Notes: generated from the letters alone by a model not told the origin. A DNA stretch of 64,000 nucleotides from Lachnospiraceae bacterium (GCA_017619615.1 JAFZRY010000014.1:90914-154913), one strand, 5' to 3'; counted from the first letter of the stretch, positions 16,895 to 24,335 are shown. Program-made: numbers and translations.

Positions 16895-18040
16895 ATGAGA
16901 CATCATATGTACAATCCGGATTTCAAATTCGTCGTGGAACCGGAACATTTCAACAAATATACGGACCGTGACCTGCTCCAGTACTGCCTGGGCGCCGCCA
17001 TGTACATGCCCGGCTTCAAGGACTTCACCTCCAAGATCCTGGAAAACGCCATGCCCGGCCTGACCACCATGGTCCTGTGCTTTGAGGACGCCTGCCCGGA
17101 GGACAAGCTTCCGGAAGCGATGGAAAACGTGCACCGCCTGCTGGCGACCGTCACCGAAGCCGTGGACAACGGCACGCTGGACGCTGACAAGGTCCCCCTG
17201 ATCTTCGTCCGCATCCGCAACCTGGACCAGTTCAAAGCCTTCGGCGAAAAACTGACGAAGCAGGAAGTCCGCTCCCTGTGCGGCGTCAACTTCCCGAAAT
17301 TCAACGCGGAGAACGGCTACGAATACTACGCCTACCTGAAAGACCTGAACGAGCGCTTCGGCGAGATCCTCTACGGCATGCCGATCATCGAGGACCCGGA
17401 GGTGGCTTATAAAGAAAGCCGCATCCCGCAGCTGATGGGGATCAAGAAGATCCTCGACAAGTATAAAAACCTGGTGCTGCAGGTCCGCGTCGGCGGCACG
17501 GACTTCTCCTCCGTGTTCGGTGTGCGCCGCGGCGTGGATTACAGCCTGTACGACATCATGGTGGTCCGCGAGTGCCTGAGCGACATCGTGAACGTGTTCG
17601 GCCGGAACAACGATTACGTGATCGCCGGCCCCGTCTGGGAGTATTTCCGGGCGCCCAAGGAGATGATGTTCGAGGAACTGCCGCACCACGGCATCGAGGA
17701 CTATCTGATGCGGCGCCAGCCCCTCGTGAACGGCGAGATCGACGGTCTGCTCCGGGAAGTGATCCTGGACAAGGCCAACGGCTTCATCGGCCGCACCGTG
17801 ATCCATCCCACGCACGTCAAATTCGTGAACGCGCTGATGGCGGTGACGCGGGAAGAGTACGACGACGCCTGCCTGATCCTGGGCACGAACGGCGGCGTGG
17901 TGAAGGGCTCCGGCGGCAACAAGATGAACGAGATCCGGCCGCACACCAACTGGGCGAAGAAAGTCCTGAACCGCGCCCGCGCCTTTGGCGTGGTCAAGAA
18001 CGAGAGCGGATACGTGAAGCTGTTCGCTATCAATGAGTAA
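16895..18040 (+). CDS. CitE/HpcH-HpaI-like C-C bond lyase
   Basis: 381 residues from ATG 16895 (AAAGGAAC upstream; an in-frame ATG at 16868 is less well placed). Segments such as MVLCFEDACPEDKL, VPLIFVRIRN, LVLQVRVGGTDFSSVFGVRRG and GFIGRTVIHPTHVKFVNAL follow the CitE/HpcH TIM barrel: Arg for the carboxylate, Glu/Asp for magnesium, and GRTVIHP equivalent to GK..IHP. The length and details fit the larger 'C-C bond lyase of TIM-barrel fold' group, better known from tellurite-resistance gene clusters, rather than citramalyl-CoA lyase. It likely cleaves or forms a bond next to a carboxylate or acyl-CoA. A CCCGGAA hairpin lies just upstream at 16861-16879. Confidence 0.82.
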   Translation: MRHHMYNPDFKFVVEPEHFNKYTDRDLLQYCLGAAMYMPGFKDFTSKILENAMPGLTTMVLCFEDACPEDKLPEAMENVHRLLATVTEAVDNGTLDADKVPLIFVRIRNLDQFKAFGEKLTKQEVRSLCGVNFPKFNAENGYEYYAYLKDLNERFGEILYGMPIIEDPEVAYKESRIPQLMGIKKILDKYKNLVLQVRVGGTDFSSVFGVRRGVDYSLYDIMVVRECLSDIVNVFGRNNDYVIAGPVWEYFRAPKEMMFEELPHHGIEDYLMRRQPLVNGEIDGLLREVILDKANGFIGRTVIHPTHVKFVNALMAVTREEYDDACLILGTNGGVVKGSGGNKMNEIRPHTNWAKKVLNRARAFGVVKNESGYVKLFAINE

Positions 18041-18055
18041 AGCAGAGGTGTCACT

Positions 18056-18562
18056 GTGATCCGACTTACCACACCCATCAGCGAGGAAGCGGCCCGCAGC
18101 CTGAAAGTCGGGGATACCGTGGAGATCAGCGGATATATCCTCTGCGGCCGGGACGCGGTGCTTCCCAAAGTGCTGAAGATGATCGAAGACGGAACGGTTT
18201 CGGACCTGGGCGTCGACCTGCACGGGCAGGTGATCTTCCATACGGCGGTCAGCCCCGCCGGCGTGGGCCCCACGTCGTCCAATAAACTGGAGATCGAGAA
18301 CAGTATCGCGCCGCTTTCCGCGGCCGGGATCAAGCTGCATCTGGGCAAAGGCGCCCTGAAGCCGGAGACCGTGGCGGCGCTGGACCGGTACAACGCCGTG
18401 TATGCGGTGATCCCGCCGGTGACGGCGCTGCTGGGGAAGAAGACCCTGGAGCAGCGGGTGCTCGCGTTCCCGGAACTGGGGATGGAAGCCCTGCACCTGA
18501 TCCGGGTGGAGGGGTATCCGGCCATCATCGGCGCGGCCCGGGGAAGGAGCATTTATGATTAA
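18056..18562 (+). CDS. Fumarase/tartrate dehydratase-type hydratase, beta (C-terminal) subunit
   Basis: 168 residues, GTG start at 18056 with AGAGGTG upstream. ISEEAARSLKVGDTVEISGYILCGRDA is the typical opening of the class I fumarase C-terminal (swivelling) domain, and VGPTSSNKLEIE matches its carboxylate-binding loop (usually GPTTS.RM). It pairs with the iron-sulfur alpha subunit encoded next. In most split enzymes (for example TtdA-TtdB) the alpha gene comes first; here beta precedes alpha, and the two genes overlap by 8 bases. Probable activity: reversible hydration of an unsaturated dicarboxylate. Confidence 0.9.
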   Translation: MIRLTTPISEEAARSLKVGDTVEISGYILCGRDAVLPKVLKMIEDGTVSDLGVDLHGQVIFHTAVSPAGVGPTSSNKLEIENSIAPLSAAGIKLHLGKGALKPETVAALDRYNAVYAVIPPVTALLGKKTLEQRVLAFPELGMEALHLIRVEGYPAIIGAARGRSIYD

Positions 18563-19412
18563 GTCCTATGAAGAGACCGTCGCTCTGGTGCGGGACTGCC
18601 TGGTGAGAGCCGGCAGCACCTTCCGGGAAGACAAGAAGGACGCTTACCGCCGGGCGATCGCCGCGGAGGAGAATCCGCAGGCGAAATGGGTCCTGGAAAC
18701 GATCCTGGAGAACGCGGAGGCGGCTCAGGAGGCGTGCAGCCCGCTGTGCGACGACTCCGGCATCCCTCACCTGCTGCTGGAAGTCGGGGATGACGGCGCG
18801 GTCTCCGGCAAGACGCTGGACGCGATCCGGGAAGGCGTGGCGGAAGGCCTGCGGGCGCTGCCGGGCCGGCCCATGGGGATCATGGGCGACGACAGCCACC
18901 GCATCGACCAGAGCGGCGGCCTGAGCCCGGATTCTGCGGGCGTGGAGCCGGCGCCGATCCTGCTGCGGTGCAGCAAAGACGGCGTGACCCGCCTGCACAT
19001 CCTGATGTTCGGCGGCGGGCCGGCCATCCGCGGCCGGACGTACCGCGTGTTCCACAAGCACAGCACGCAGGTCGTGCTGGACGAGATCGTGAGCTGGGCC
19101 AGGGAAATGGTGGCGCAGCTGGGCTGCTCGCCCTGCACGCTGGCGGTCGGGGTCGGCCGCAGCCATTTTGAGGCGGCGTCGATGATGCTGCAGGCGCAGG
19201 CGGACGGCCGTTATGACGTGCAGTCCGACATGGAGCGGGAGATCACCGACCGCGTCAACGCCGCGGACATCGGTCCGCTCGGCCTGCACGGGAATACGAG
19301 CGTGCTGGCCACGTTCATGAAAGTCGGCCCGCAGCGCGCCAGCGGCGTGCGCATCGTCTGTCTGCGGCCGGCCTGCTGCTTTGAGCCGCGGATCGCGACG
19401 GTGGAGCTGTAA
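18555..19412 (+). CDS. Fumarase/tartrate dehydratase-type hydratase, alpha (Fe-S) subunit
   Basis: 285 residues. Three Cys positions expected to hold the [4Fe-4S] cluster are present: CSPLCDDSGIPH near residue 56-60 (usually CQDTG), SPCTLAVGVGRS (usually CPP..GVGIGG) and a late VCLRPACCF. Several usual residues differ: CDDSG for CQDTG and MFGGGPAI for the common GGGS(E) loop, so the substrate may not be fumarate or tartrate. GGGGAAGGAG precedes the ATG inside the beta gene. It is the last gene of the catabolic cluster; an inverted repeat with an embedded promoter follows. Confidence 0.87.
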   Translation: MIKSYEETVALVRDCLVRAGSTFREDKKDAYRRAIAAEENPQAKWVLETILENAEAAQEACSPLCDDSGIPHLLLEVGDDGAVSGKTLDAIREGVAEGLRALPGRPMGIMGDDSHRIDQSGGLSPDSAGVEPAPILLRCSKDGVTRLHILMFGGGPAIRGRTYRVFHKHSTQVVLDEIVSWAREMVAQLGCSPCTLAVGVGRSHFEAASMMLQAQADGRYDVQSDMEREITDRVNAADIGPLGLHGNTSVLATFMKVGPQRASGVRIVCLRPACCFEPRIATVEL

Positions 19413-19440
19413 AAAACAGAAACAGCAGTCGGACATTTTA

Positions 19441-19469
19441 TTGCAAAGCCTCCCGGGATATGGTATAAT
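19441..19469 (+). promoter_or_regulatory. Sigma-A-type promoter for the Wzz/Ig gene
   Basis: TTGCAA (19441-19446), 17-base spacer, consensus TATAAT (19464-19469). The -10 lies in the loop of the inverted repeat at 19446-19492, so RNA started here would keep only the right arm. Confidence 0.8.
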
Positions 19470-19494
19470 CATTCCATTATTCCGGGAGGTTTTC
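19446..19494 (+). terminator. Inverted repeat between fumarase and Wzz/Ig genes, terminator-like
   Basis: CCTCCCGG (19449-19456) pairs with CCGGGAGG (19482-19489); with a G-T pair and two A-T pairs outside, the stem reaches 11 bp around a 25-base loop and runs into TTTT. In read-through RNA it could terminate transcription and would also bury GGGAGG, the ribosome binding site of the next gene. The loop is long for a classical terminator. Confidence 0.6.
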
Positions 19495-19499
19495 CGTCT

Positions 19500-20582
19500 A
19501 TGGAATCGCAGTATCATACCGCTGTCAACCGTGAAAGTTCCGTAAATCTGAGAGACGTGTTCTGGGTCATCGTCCGGAACTGGAAAAAACTGCTGCTGGG
19601 CGCGCTGATCGGCGCGCTGCTGCTGGGCTGCTACGGCGGGATCAAAATGCTCCAGAAGAGGAAAGCGGTCATCACTCCCGACAAGCCCACGGAGGCGCCC
19701 GCCAGCAGATCGGAAGGTTCTCCGGCCATTTTGTCACAGCCGACGGATCTTCGCGTGGAAGTCGGCACGACGGCGGCTTTTTCCGTGGCGACCTCGGGCG
19801 AAGTCACCTCATATAAATGGCAGTTCAGCAAGGACGGCTCCAGCTGGAGCAATGTGAACTCCACCACATATCCTTCCGCGCTCAAGGCCACCCTCAATTT
19901 CCAGACGAAAACGGATCAGAACGGATACCTTTACCGCTGCGTCGTGACGTTTGAGGAGCAGCAGATGATCCTGACGTCGGACAGCGCGAAACTGACCGTC
20001 CTGGCCTCCAGCGCCGTCCAGAAAATCACCATCAAGAACGTGCTGGTGAGCGCTTTCAAGAAAGCCCTGATCGGTTTCCTGCTGGGGCTGGCCGTAACAG
20101 CGTTCCTGGAAATGATCCTTTTTATCATCAACGGTTATTTCGTCAATCCTGCCGCACTGGAAGAGCGGTACGGGGTAAGGGGCTTCGGCGTTTATCCTTC
20201 CCGCAAAAATGAGGGCCTGACGCGGAAGATCCTGGACAAAATGACTTACCGTCCCAACGTCACGCAGCAGGAGTCGGCGAAGCTGGTCGCCGCCAACATG
20301 AATCTGGCCCTGCCGGCCGGCGGGACGGTATATCTGACGGGGACCATCGACGACAAGCGCCTGGAGAGCATTTGCAAAGTCCTGCGGCCGTACGTGGAGG
20401 CAGACCTGAAACCGCTCAGCTGCGTCAACATTTCGGCGGATTCCGTGAACGCGCTGCGGGCGAATGTGCCGGTGGTGTGCGTGGAGCGGATCCTGGCCAG
20501 CAAGCGGACCTATGTGGACTTCCAGATGAACACGATCGCCCGCTCCGGAGCGGAGTGCGCGGGCTTTGTACTGATCGAGTAA
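19500..20582 (+). CDS. Wzz-like polysaccharide co-polymerase membrane protein with an extracellular Ig-like domain
   Basis: 360 residues. Order: a short cytoplasmic start with NLRDVFWVIVRNWKKL, as in Wzz/YveK proteins; membrane span at about 35-53; a Pro-rich linker; an Ig-like domain at about 75-170 (PTDLRVEVGTTAAFSVATSG, SYKWQFSKDGSSW, NGYLYRCVVTF); a second span at about 193-215; then a cytoplasmic alpha/beta domain (AGGTVYLTGTIDDKRLESI and GAECAGFVLIE). That last domain resembles the BY-kinase/CpsD fold but lacks a Walker A motif. Usual co-polymerases carry a coiled-coil region between the two spans, so the Ig replacement is odd. It may control polysaccharide chain length or export together with the locus at 1-9.7 kb. 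Confidence 0.7.
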   Translation: MESQYHTAVNRESSVNLRDVFWVIVRNWKKLLLGALIGALLLGCYGGIKMLQKRKAVITPDKPTEAPASRSEGSPAILSQPTDLRVEVGTTAAFSVATSGEVTSYKWQFSKDGSSWSNVNSTTYPSALKATLNFQTKTDQNGYLYRCVVTFEEQQMILTSDSAKLTVLASSAVQKITIKNVLVSAFKKALIGFLLGLAVTAFLEMILFIINGYFVNPAALEERYGVRGFGVYPSRKNEGLTRKILDKMTYRPNVTQQESAKLVAANMNLALPAGGTVYLTGTIDDKRLESICKVLRPYVEADLKPLSCVNISADSVNALRANVPVVCVERILASKRTYVDFQMNTIARSGAECAGFVLIE

Positions 20583-20598
20583 GAATATGAGAGGAAAG

Positions 20599-20613
20599 GT
20601 TTTCTGAAAAGGA
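20599..20613 (+). promoter_or_regulatory. Candidate CodY-binding site upstream of vanZ-brnQ
   Basis: TTTTCTGAAAA at 20601-20611 matches all eleven central positions of the CodY consensus AATTTTCWGAAAATT; the two outer bases on each side do not match. brnQ-type branched-chain amino acid transporters are common CodY targets, and codY itself lies at 53.7 kb. No clear promoter was seen here, which weakens the call. Confidence 0.35.
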
Positions 20614-20621
20614 AATCCCAG

Positions 20622-20646
20622 GGGCGGCCGGCAGCCGCCCTTTTTT
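20622..20646 (+). terminator. Rho-independent terminator after the Wzz/Ig gene
   Basis: GGCGGC (20624-20629), CGGCA loop, GCCGCC (20635-20640), then six T. It lies only 18 bases before the start of the VanZ-like gene, so transcription of that gene needs read-through or an unseen promoter. Confidence 0.85.
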
Positions 20647-20663
20647 GGAAAAGGAGAAGCGTC

Positions 20664-21206
20664 ATGAAGGAAGAAAAACGGCGGGCCGTCCTGCTGGGCG
20701 TTCTTTCGTGCCTGTGGATCCTTTTCATCTTCCGGCATTCGCTGCAGACCGCGGAAGAGTCTTCGCTGGAAAGCGGACGGATCCTGGTGTTCGTACAGAA
20801 ATTCCTTCCGTTCATGACACATACACTGCTGCGGAAAACGGGACATTTCTGCGAGTTTGCCGTACTGGGAGGGCTGCTGGCTCTGACGGCGCGGGCGGCG
20901 GTAAAGTACGCACGGGCGGCGCAGGCCGGGGGGATCTCCGGAAAACTGGCGGCGGCGGCCCCGGAGTGGCACCGCTGGGGGCTGCCTCTGGCCGGCGGAC
21001 TGCTGACCGCGGTGTGCGATGAGATGATCCAGCTGTTTGTGCCGGGCCGCAGCGCGGAGGTGCGGGACGTGCTGATCGATACGGCCGGAGCGCTGTTGGG
21101 TGCGGCGCTGGTGCGGCTGATGACGGGAAGGAAAGACAGGCGCGCGGCGGAAGGCAGGGAGGCCGGCGGGCCGGCGACAGACATAAAGGAGAACGATCAT
21201 GCGTAA
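20664..21206 (+). CDS. VanZ-like family membrane protein
   Basis: 180 residues with about four membrane spans. The VanZ pattern is present: LWILFIFRHSLQTAEESS early, LLRKTGHFCEFAVLGGLL (KxxHFxEF/Y), and CDEMIQLFVPGRSAEVRDVLIDTAGALLG (DE..Q.F.PGR...VRDV.ID..G). VanZ homologues are widespread; many have nothing to do with glycopeptide resistance. AAAAGGAGAAG precedes the ATG. It overlaps the BrnQ gene by 8 bases, so the two are co-translated. Confidence 0.92.
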   Translation: MKEEKRRAVLLGVLSCLWILFIFRHSLQTAEESSLESGRILVFVQKFLPFMTHTLLRKTGHFCEFAVLGGLLALTARAAVKYARAAQAGGISGKLAAAAPEWHRWGLPLAGGLLTAVCDEMIQLFVPGRSAEVRDVLIDTAGALLGAALVRLMTGRKDRRAAEGREAGGPATDIKENDHA

Positions 21207-22500
21207 AGGACAGAACGGCGGCTTCAGCAAAAAGGACCTGGTCAATGCCCTGGTCATCGGTTTTGCGCTGTTTGCGACGTTTTTCGGCGCGGGCAACCTG
21301 ATCTTCCCGCCGCAGCTGGGCCTGCTGTCCGGTGAAAACTGGCTGCTGTGTTTCGTTGCGTATCTGCTGGCGGACGCGGGGCTGGCCGTGGCGGCGGTGC
21401 TGTCGTCGGTCCGGAACGGGGGCGGCTTGGAGAGCCAGGTGGAGCGGCTGGGGAAGATCCCGGCCCGCGTGCTCTGCATCGCCCTGATGCTGATCGTGGG
21501 ACCGCTGCTGATCGTGCCGCGTACCGGCGCCACTTCGTATGAAATGAGTATCAAACCGCTGCTGCCGGGGATGAGCCCGTGGATCTTCTCGGTGCTGTTT
21601 TTCGGCGCGGTAGCGCTGCTGACCATCAAGCCGGCCGCGGTCGTGGATATCATCGGGAAGTTCCTGACGCCGGTGCTGCTGGTGACGCTGCTGGTGCTGT
21701 GCGTCAAGGGCATCGTGTCGCCGCTGGGAACGCCGGTGGAAAGCATCATGGGCGGCTCGGAGATCCGGAGCGGCCTGATCTCGGGGTACCAGACCATGGA
21801 CGCGCTGGTCGCGCTGTCGCTGGCGGTCATCGTGATCAAAAGCGTGAAGGACAAAGGCTATCAGGAGCGGAAGAAGCAGGCCGGGATGATTTCGATCGCC
21901 TGTCTGGTGGCGTTCATCGGGCTGCTGCTCGTGTACGCGGGCCTCAATTATCTGGGCGCTACGGTGTCCGGCCAGGACCTGATCGGGCTGAGCGGGACGG
22001 AACTGATGGTGGAGATCACGCGGCAACTGCTGGCGCAGGCGGGGACGATCCTGCTGGGCGTCATCGTGCTGCTGGCCTGCCTGACCACGGCCATAGGCAC
22101 GGCGAGCGCGGCGGCGGATTATTTCAGCGGCGTGCTGAAGAACAAAGTGCCGTACAGCACACTGGTGCTGATCATCTGCGGCTGCAGCGTGCTGCTGAGC
22201 AATCTGGGGACGACGCACATCATCGCGCTGGCGGAGCCGGTGCTGTCGCTGCTCTATCCGGTCTTCCTGACGCAGGTCTTCCTGAATTTCTTTACGGATA
22301 AGATCCGGAACAGATGGGTTTACCGGGGCGCGGCGATCGGCGCGGTGCTGTTCGCGGCCGCCGCGCTGATCTACAGCGGTATCGGTGTGCCGTGGCTGTC
22401 GTTCCTGACGTCGTTCCCGCTGCAGAACCTGGGGCTCGGATGGGTGCTGCCGGCGGCGGCCGGCGGGATCATCGGCGCGTTTATCAGAACGGAAAGATGA
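21199..22500 (+). CDS. brnQ: Branched-chain amino acid transporter (LIVCS family)
   Basis: 433 residues, about 12 membrane spans. The N-terminal ALVIGFALFATFFGAGNLIF is the hallmark of BrnQ sodium-coupled Leu/Ile/Val carriers; VPRTGATSYE and LGTTHIIALAEPVLSLLYP are further family segments. AAAGGAGAACGATC precedes the ATG inside the VanZ-like gene. A candidate CodY site lies upstream of the gene pair, which would fit nutrient repression of branched-chain amino acid uptake. Confidence 0.95.
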   Translation: MRKGQNGGFSKKDLVNALVIGFALFATFFGAGNLIFPPQLGLLSGENWLLCFVAYLLADAGLAVAAVLSSVRNGGGLESQVERLGKIPARVLCIALMLIVGPLLIVPRTGATSYEMSIKPLLPGMSPWIFSVLFFGAVALLTIKPAAVVDIIGKFLTPVLLVTLLVLCVKGIVSPLGTPVESIMGGSEIRSGLISGYQTMDALVALSLAVIVIKSVKDKGYQERKKQAGMISIACLVAFIGLLLVYAGLNYLGATVSGQDLIGLSGTELMVEITRQLLAQAGTILLGVIVLLACLTTAIGTASAAADYFSGVLKNKVPYSTLVLIICGCSVLLSNLGTTHIIALAEPVLSLLYPVFLTQVFLNFFTDKIRNRWVYRGAAIGAVLFAAAALIYSGIGVPWLSFLTSFPLQNLGLGWVLPAAAGGIIGAFIRTER

Positions 22501-22504
22501 CAAA

Positions 22505-22515
22505 AGAACCGTCCC
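22505..22515 (-). repeat. GGGACGGTTC-type element, degenerate copy
   Basis: AGAACCGTCCC directly after the brnQ stop is the core of the dispersed element in reverse orientation. The flanking arms are poorly complementary here (AAAGAT against TTTATC). Confidence 0.55.
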
Positions 22516-22545
22516 TTTATCGTTTTCGGGACGGGAGGAGGTTTT

Positions 22546-23205
22546 ATGCTGAGCGTGCGGAAAAAGCCGGATCCGATGGATCCTTCGGGATTCGTGCTGC
22601 TGGCGGACCATGTGCCGGGCGTCATGCAGGAGATCCGGTATTATACGTCGTACAATTTCATCGGCGACCGGATCGACGGCTATGAGGAGCCGTGCGCGAT
22701 CATCACCCGGGAGGCGGCGTGGGCGCTGAGTGAAGTGGCGAACGAACTGAACGTGCAGGGGTACCGCCTGAAGATCTTCGACGCGTACCGGCCCGTGAAG
22801 GCGGTGAAGCATTTCGTGCTGTGGGGCATCGAGGATCTGGACCTGCGCATGAAGCCGTTCTTTTATCCGGATCTGGAGAAGCAGGAACTGTTCGCGAAGG
22901 GCTACATCGCGAAGCTGTCCAGCCACAGCCGGGGCAGCGCCGTGGACCTGACGCTGCTGGACATGAAGACCGGCCGTGAGGCGGACATGGGCAGCCCCTT
23001 CGACCTGTTCGACCCGGTCTCGCACCCGGATTATACCGGCATCACGCAGGAGCAGTACGACAACCGCATGGTCCTGCGCCATGCGATGCTGCGCCACGGC
23101 TTCCAGCCCATCGACTGCGAATGGTGGCACTTCTGCCTGAAGGACGAGCCGTACCCTGACACGTATTTTGAATTCCCGGTGTCGGCGGCGTACCTGAAGA
23201 AATAA
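22546..23205 (+). CDS. D-Ala-D-Ala dipeptidase, VanX-like (M15D)
   Basis: 219 residues. The VanX zinc-site motifs are all present: SHSRGSAVDLTL (S-x-HxxGxAxD) near residues 125-135 and EWWHFCLKDEPYPDTYFEFPV near 188-208, together with FDAYRPVKAVKHF, the substrate Arg segment. The enzyme hydrolyses D-Ala-D-Ala or related dipeptides. The neighbours are vanZ-like and brnQ; there is no vanH or vanA ligase and no VanRS pair, so a role in peptidoglycan dipeptide recycling is more likely than vancomycin resistance. No signal peptide is seen, so it is cytoplasmic. Confidence 0.93.
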   Translation: MLSVRKKPDPMDPSGFVLLADHVPGVMQEIRYYTSYNFIGDRIDGYEEPCAIITREAAWALSEVANELNVQGYRLKIFDAYRPVKAVKHFVLWGIEDLDLRMKPFFYPDLEKQELFAKGYIAKLSSHSRGSAVDLTLLDMKTGREADMGSPFDLFDPVSHPDYTGITQEQYDNRMVLRHAMLRHGFQPIDCEWWHFCLKDEPYPDTYFEFPVSAAYLKK

Positions 23206-23210
23206 TCAGG

Positions 23211-23241
23211 AAAACGGGGGCGGGCTTTCCGCCCCGTTTTT
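23211..23241 (+). terminator. Rho-independent terminator after vanX-like gene
   Basis: AAAACGGGGGCGG and CCGCCCCGTTTTT pair around a short loop with one bulged G, ending in a T-tract. Confidence 0.9.
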
Positions 23242-23243
23242 GT

Positions 23244-23271
23244 GGGACATGGGGACGGTTCTTTCTGTCCC
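23244..23271 (+). repeat. GGGGACGGTTC element with GGGACA/TGTCCC arms
   Basis: The core GGGGACGGTTC (23251-23261) is flanked by GGGACA (23244-23249) and its complement TGTCCC (23266-23271). Confidence 0.75.
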
Positions 23272-23301
23272 GTTTTTAAAAGGAATCGGGAGAAAACGTC
23301 G

Positions 23302-23325
23302 TAGGGGCCGATGTTTCATCGGCCC
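23302..23325. repeat. Short palindrome GGGCCGATG-TTT-CATCGGCCC
   Basis: A perfect 9-bp stem with a 3-base loop, followed by CGGGACAAC and then by a GGAACCGTCCCC element at 23339. A similar hairpin (CCGTTG-TTT-CAACGG) precedes the element pair at 31.68 kb, so hairpin plus element seems to be a recurring arrangement. Confidence 0.7.
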
Positions 23326-23338
23326 GGGACAACAAAAT

Positions 23339-23366
23339 CTGACAAAGGAACCGTCCCCCCTGTCAG
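23339..23366 (-). repeat. GGGGACGGTTC element with CTGACA/TGTCAG arms, reverse orientation
   Basis: CTGACA, then AAGGAACCGTCCCCCC, then TGTCAG. The same unit, one base shorter, occurs at 31.7 and 34.2 kb. Confidence 0.8.
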
Positions 23367-23445
23367 AAAAAATGACAAAAAAATAACAGACAGGGCCTGG
23401 CGGGGACTGTCTCCGAAAGGCCCTGTTTTTTATGTGCGGAGAGGC

Positions 23446-23982
23446 TCATGTCAGGCGCGGGGGGAAGGGGAGGCGGCGGATGGCTTCCTGGGCGCAGATG
23501 CCGGTGAAGAGGCCGGTGAGGATGCCGGAGACGGCGAGGACGGGCAGGTAGGCGAAGATGGCGGACTGGCCGATGAGGAGGCGGGCGGCGAGGATCTGGC
23601 CGGTGTTGTGGGCCAGCGCGCCGAGGATGCCGGCGACCCAGATCTGGCGGTTCGTCACGATGCGTTTGACCGGCCACATGACCAGGAAGGCCAGCAGCCC
23701 GCCGCACAGCGAGAAGAGCAGCGAAACAGCCTGGCCGCCAAAGAGGGAGGCCAGCAGGACGCGCGCGATCAGGACCGCGGCCGCGTCGGCCGGGCCCAGG
23801 CGGAAGAGGGCGAAGAGCGTCACGATATTGGACAGGCCGAGCTTGACGCCCGGGACCGGGATGAGCGGGGGCAGCTGCGCCTCCAGGAACCAGATGCCGA
23901 GCGCCAGGGCGGTCAGCATCGCGTCCGTGGTCAGGCGGAGCGTCAGGGAGATCGGCTTTTTCGGGGCTTTGTCAGCACTCAC
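23446..23982 (-). CDS. Gx transporter / heptaprenyl diphosphate synthase component I family membrane protein
   Basis: 178 residues from GTG 23982, chosen because AAGGAGG lies 7 bases upstream on this strand; its first base pairs overlap the stop of the NusG-II gene. About five hydrophobic segments. IPVPGVKLGLSNIVTLFALF and SLFGGQAVSLLFSLCGGLLAFLVMW are typical of the family often found next to Rnf and ApbE genes in Clostridia (Hpre_diP_synt_I). A role in moving a small molecule or isoprenoid has been suggested for the family; the actual substrate is not known. Confidence 0.85.
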   Translation of the reverse strand: MSADKAPKKPISLTLRLTTDAMLTALALGIWFLEAQLPPLIPVPGVKLGLSNIVTLFALFRLGPADAAAVLIARVLLASLFGGQAVSLLFSLCGGLLAFLVMWPVKRIVTNRQIWVAGILGALAHNTGQILAARLLIGQSAIFAYLPVLAVSGILTGLFTGICAQEAIRRLPFPPRLT

Positions 23983-24335
23983 GGCGCGGCCTCCTTCCAT
24001 TGGATCATCAGACGGTGGGGCAGGCAGACGATGGGGGTCAGCTCGCGGGAGAGCCAGCCGTGCTGCACGCAGATGCGGTCCGGGCAGTTGGCCTCGGTCA
24101 CGCGGATGCGGCCGGGCTCCACGCGGATAAGGTTGCGGTTTCCAACGGCGTCCTCCCAGGTGAATTCGTACGGCTCCTTCACGGTAGCCAGATCGATCTC
24201 GCGGATGACTTCCCCGTCGTGGATGATCTGCACCGTGCTGCTGCCCGCGCTGCGCCGGCCGAGGATCCACCAAAAAACCGCCGCCGCTGTCAGCAGCGCC
24301 GCAAACAGGATAATCCAGGTCCGGGTCTTGAGCAT
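23979..24335 (-). CDS. NusG domain II-containing exported protein
   Basis: 118 residues. ATG at 24335 follows TAGGGGGAAAC on the minus strand. One N-terminal membrane anchor (about residues 7-24, WIILFAALLTAAAVFWWIL) precedes a small beta-rich domain: VQIIHDGEVIREIDL and ANCPDRICVQHGWLS, the Cys pair characteristic of NusG-domain-II proteins linked to Rnf/ApbE operons. It is probably attached to the membrane facing outward. Its function is unknown; association with flavin or electron-transport assembly is inferred from gene order only. Confidence 0.88.
   Translation of the reverse strand: MLKTRTWIILFAALLTAAAVFWWILGRRSAGSSTVQIIHDGEVIREIDLATVKEPYEFTWEDAVGNRNLIRVEPGRIRVTEANCPDRICVQHGWLSRELTPIVCLPHRLMIQWKEAAP

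Noticed and set aside
16895..18040. Part of a tellurite-resistance (ter) associated cluster
   Set aside because: The C-C lyase family is known from ter loci, but no TerD, TerC or ter-linked biosynthetic gene is present; the context is carboxylate catabolism.
20664..23205. Vancomycin-resistance cluster
   Set aside because: VanX- and VanZ-like genes alone do not confer resistance; ligase, dehydrogenase and two-component genes are absent.
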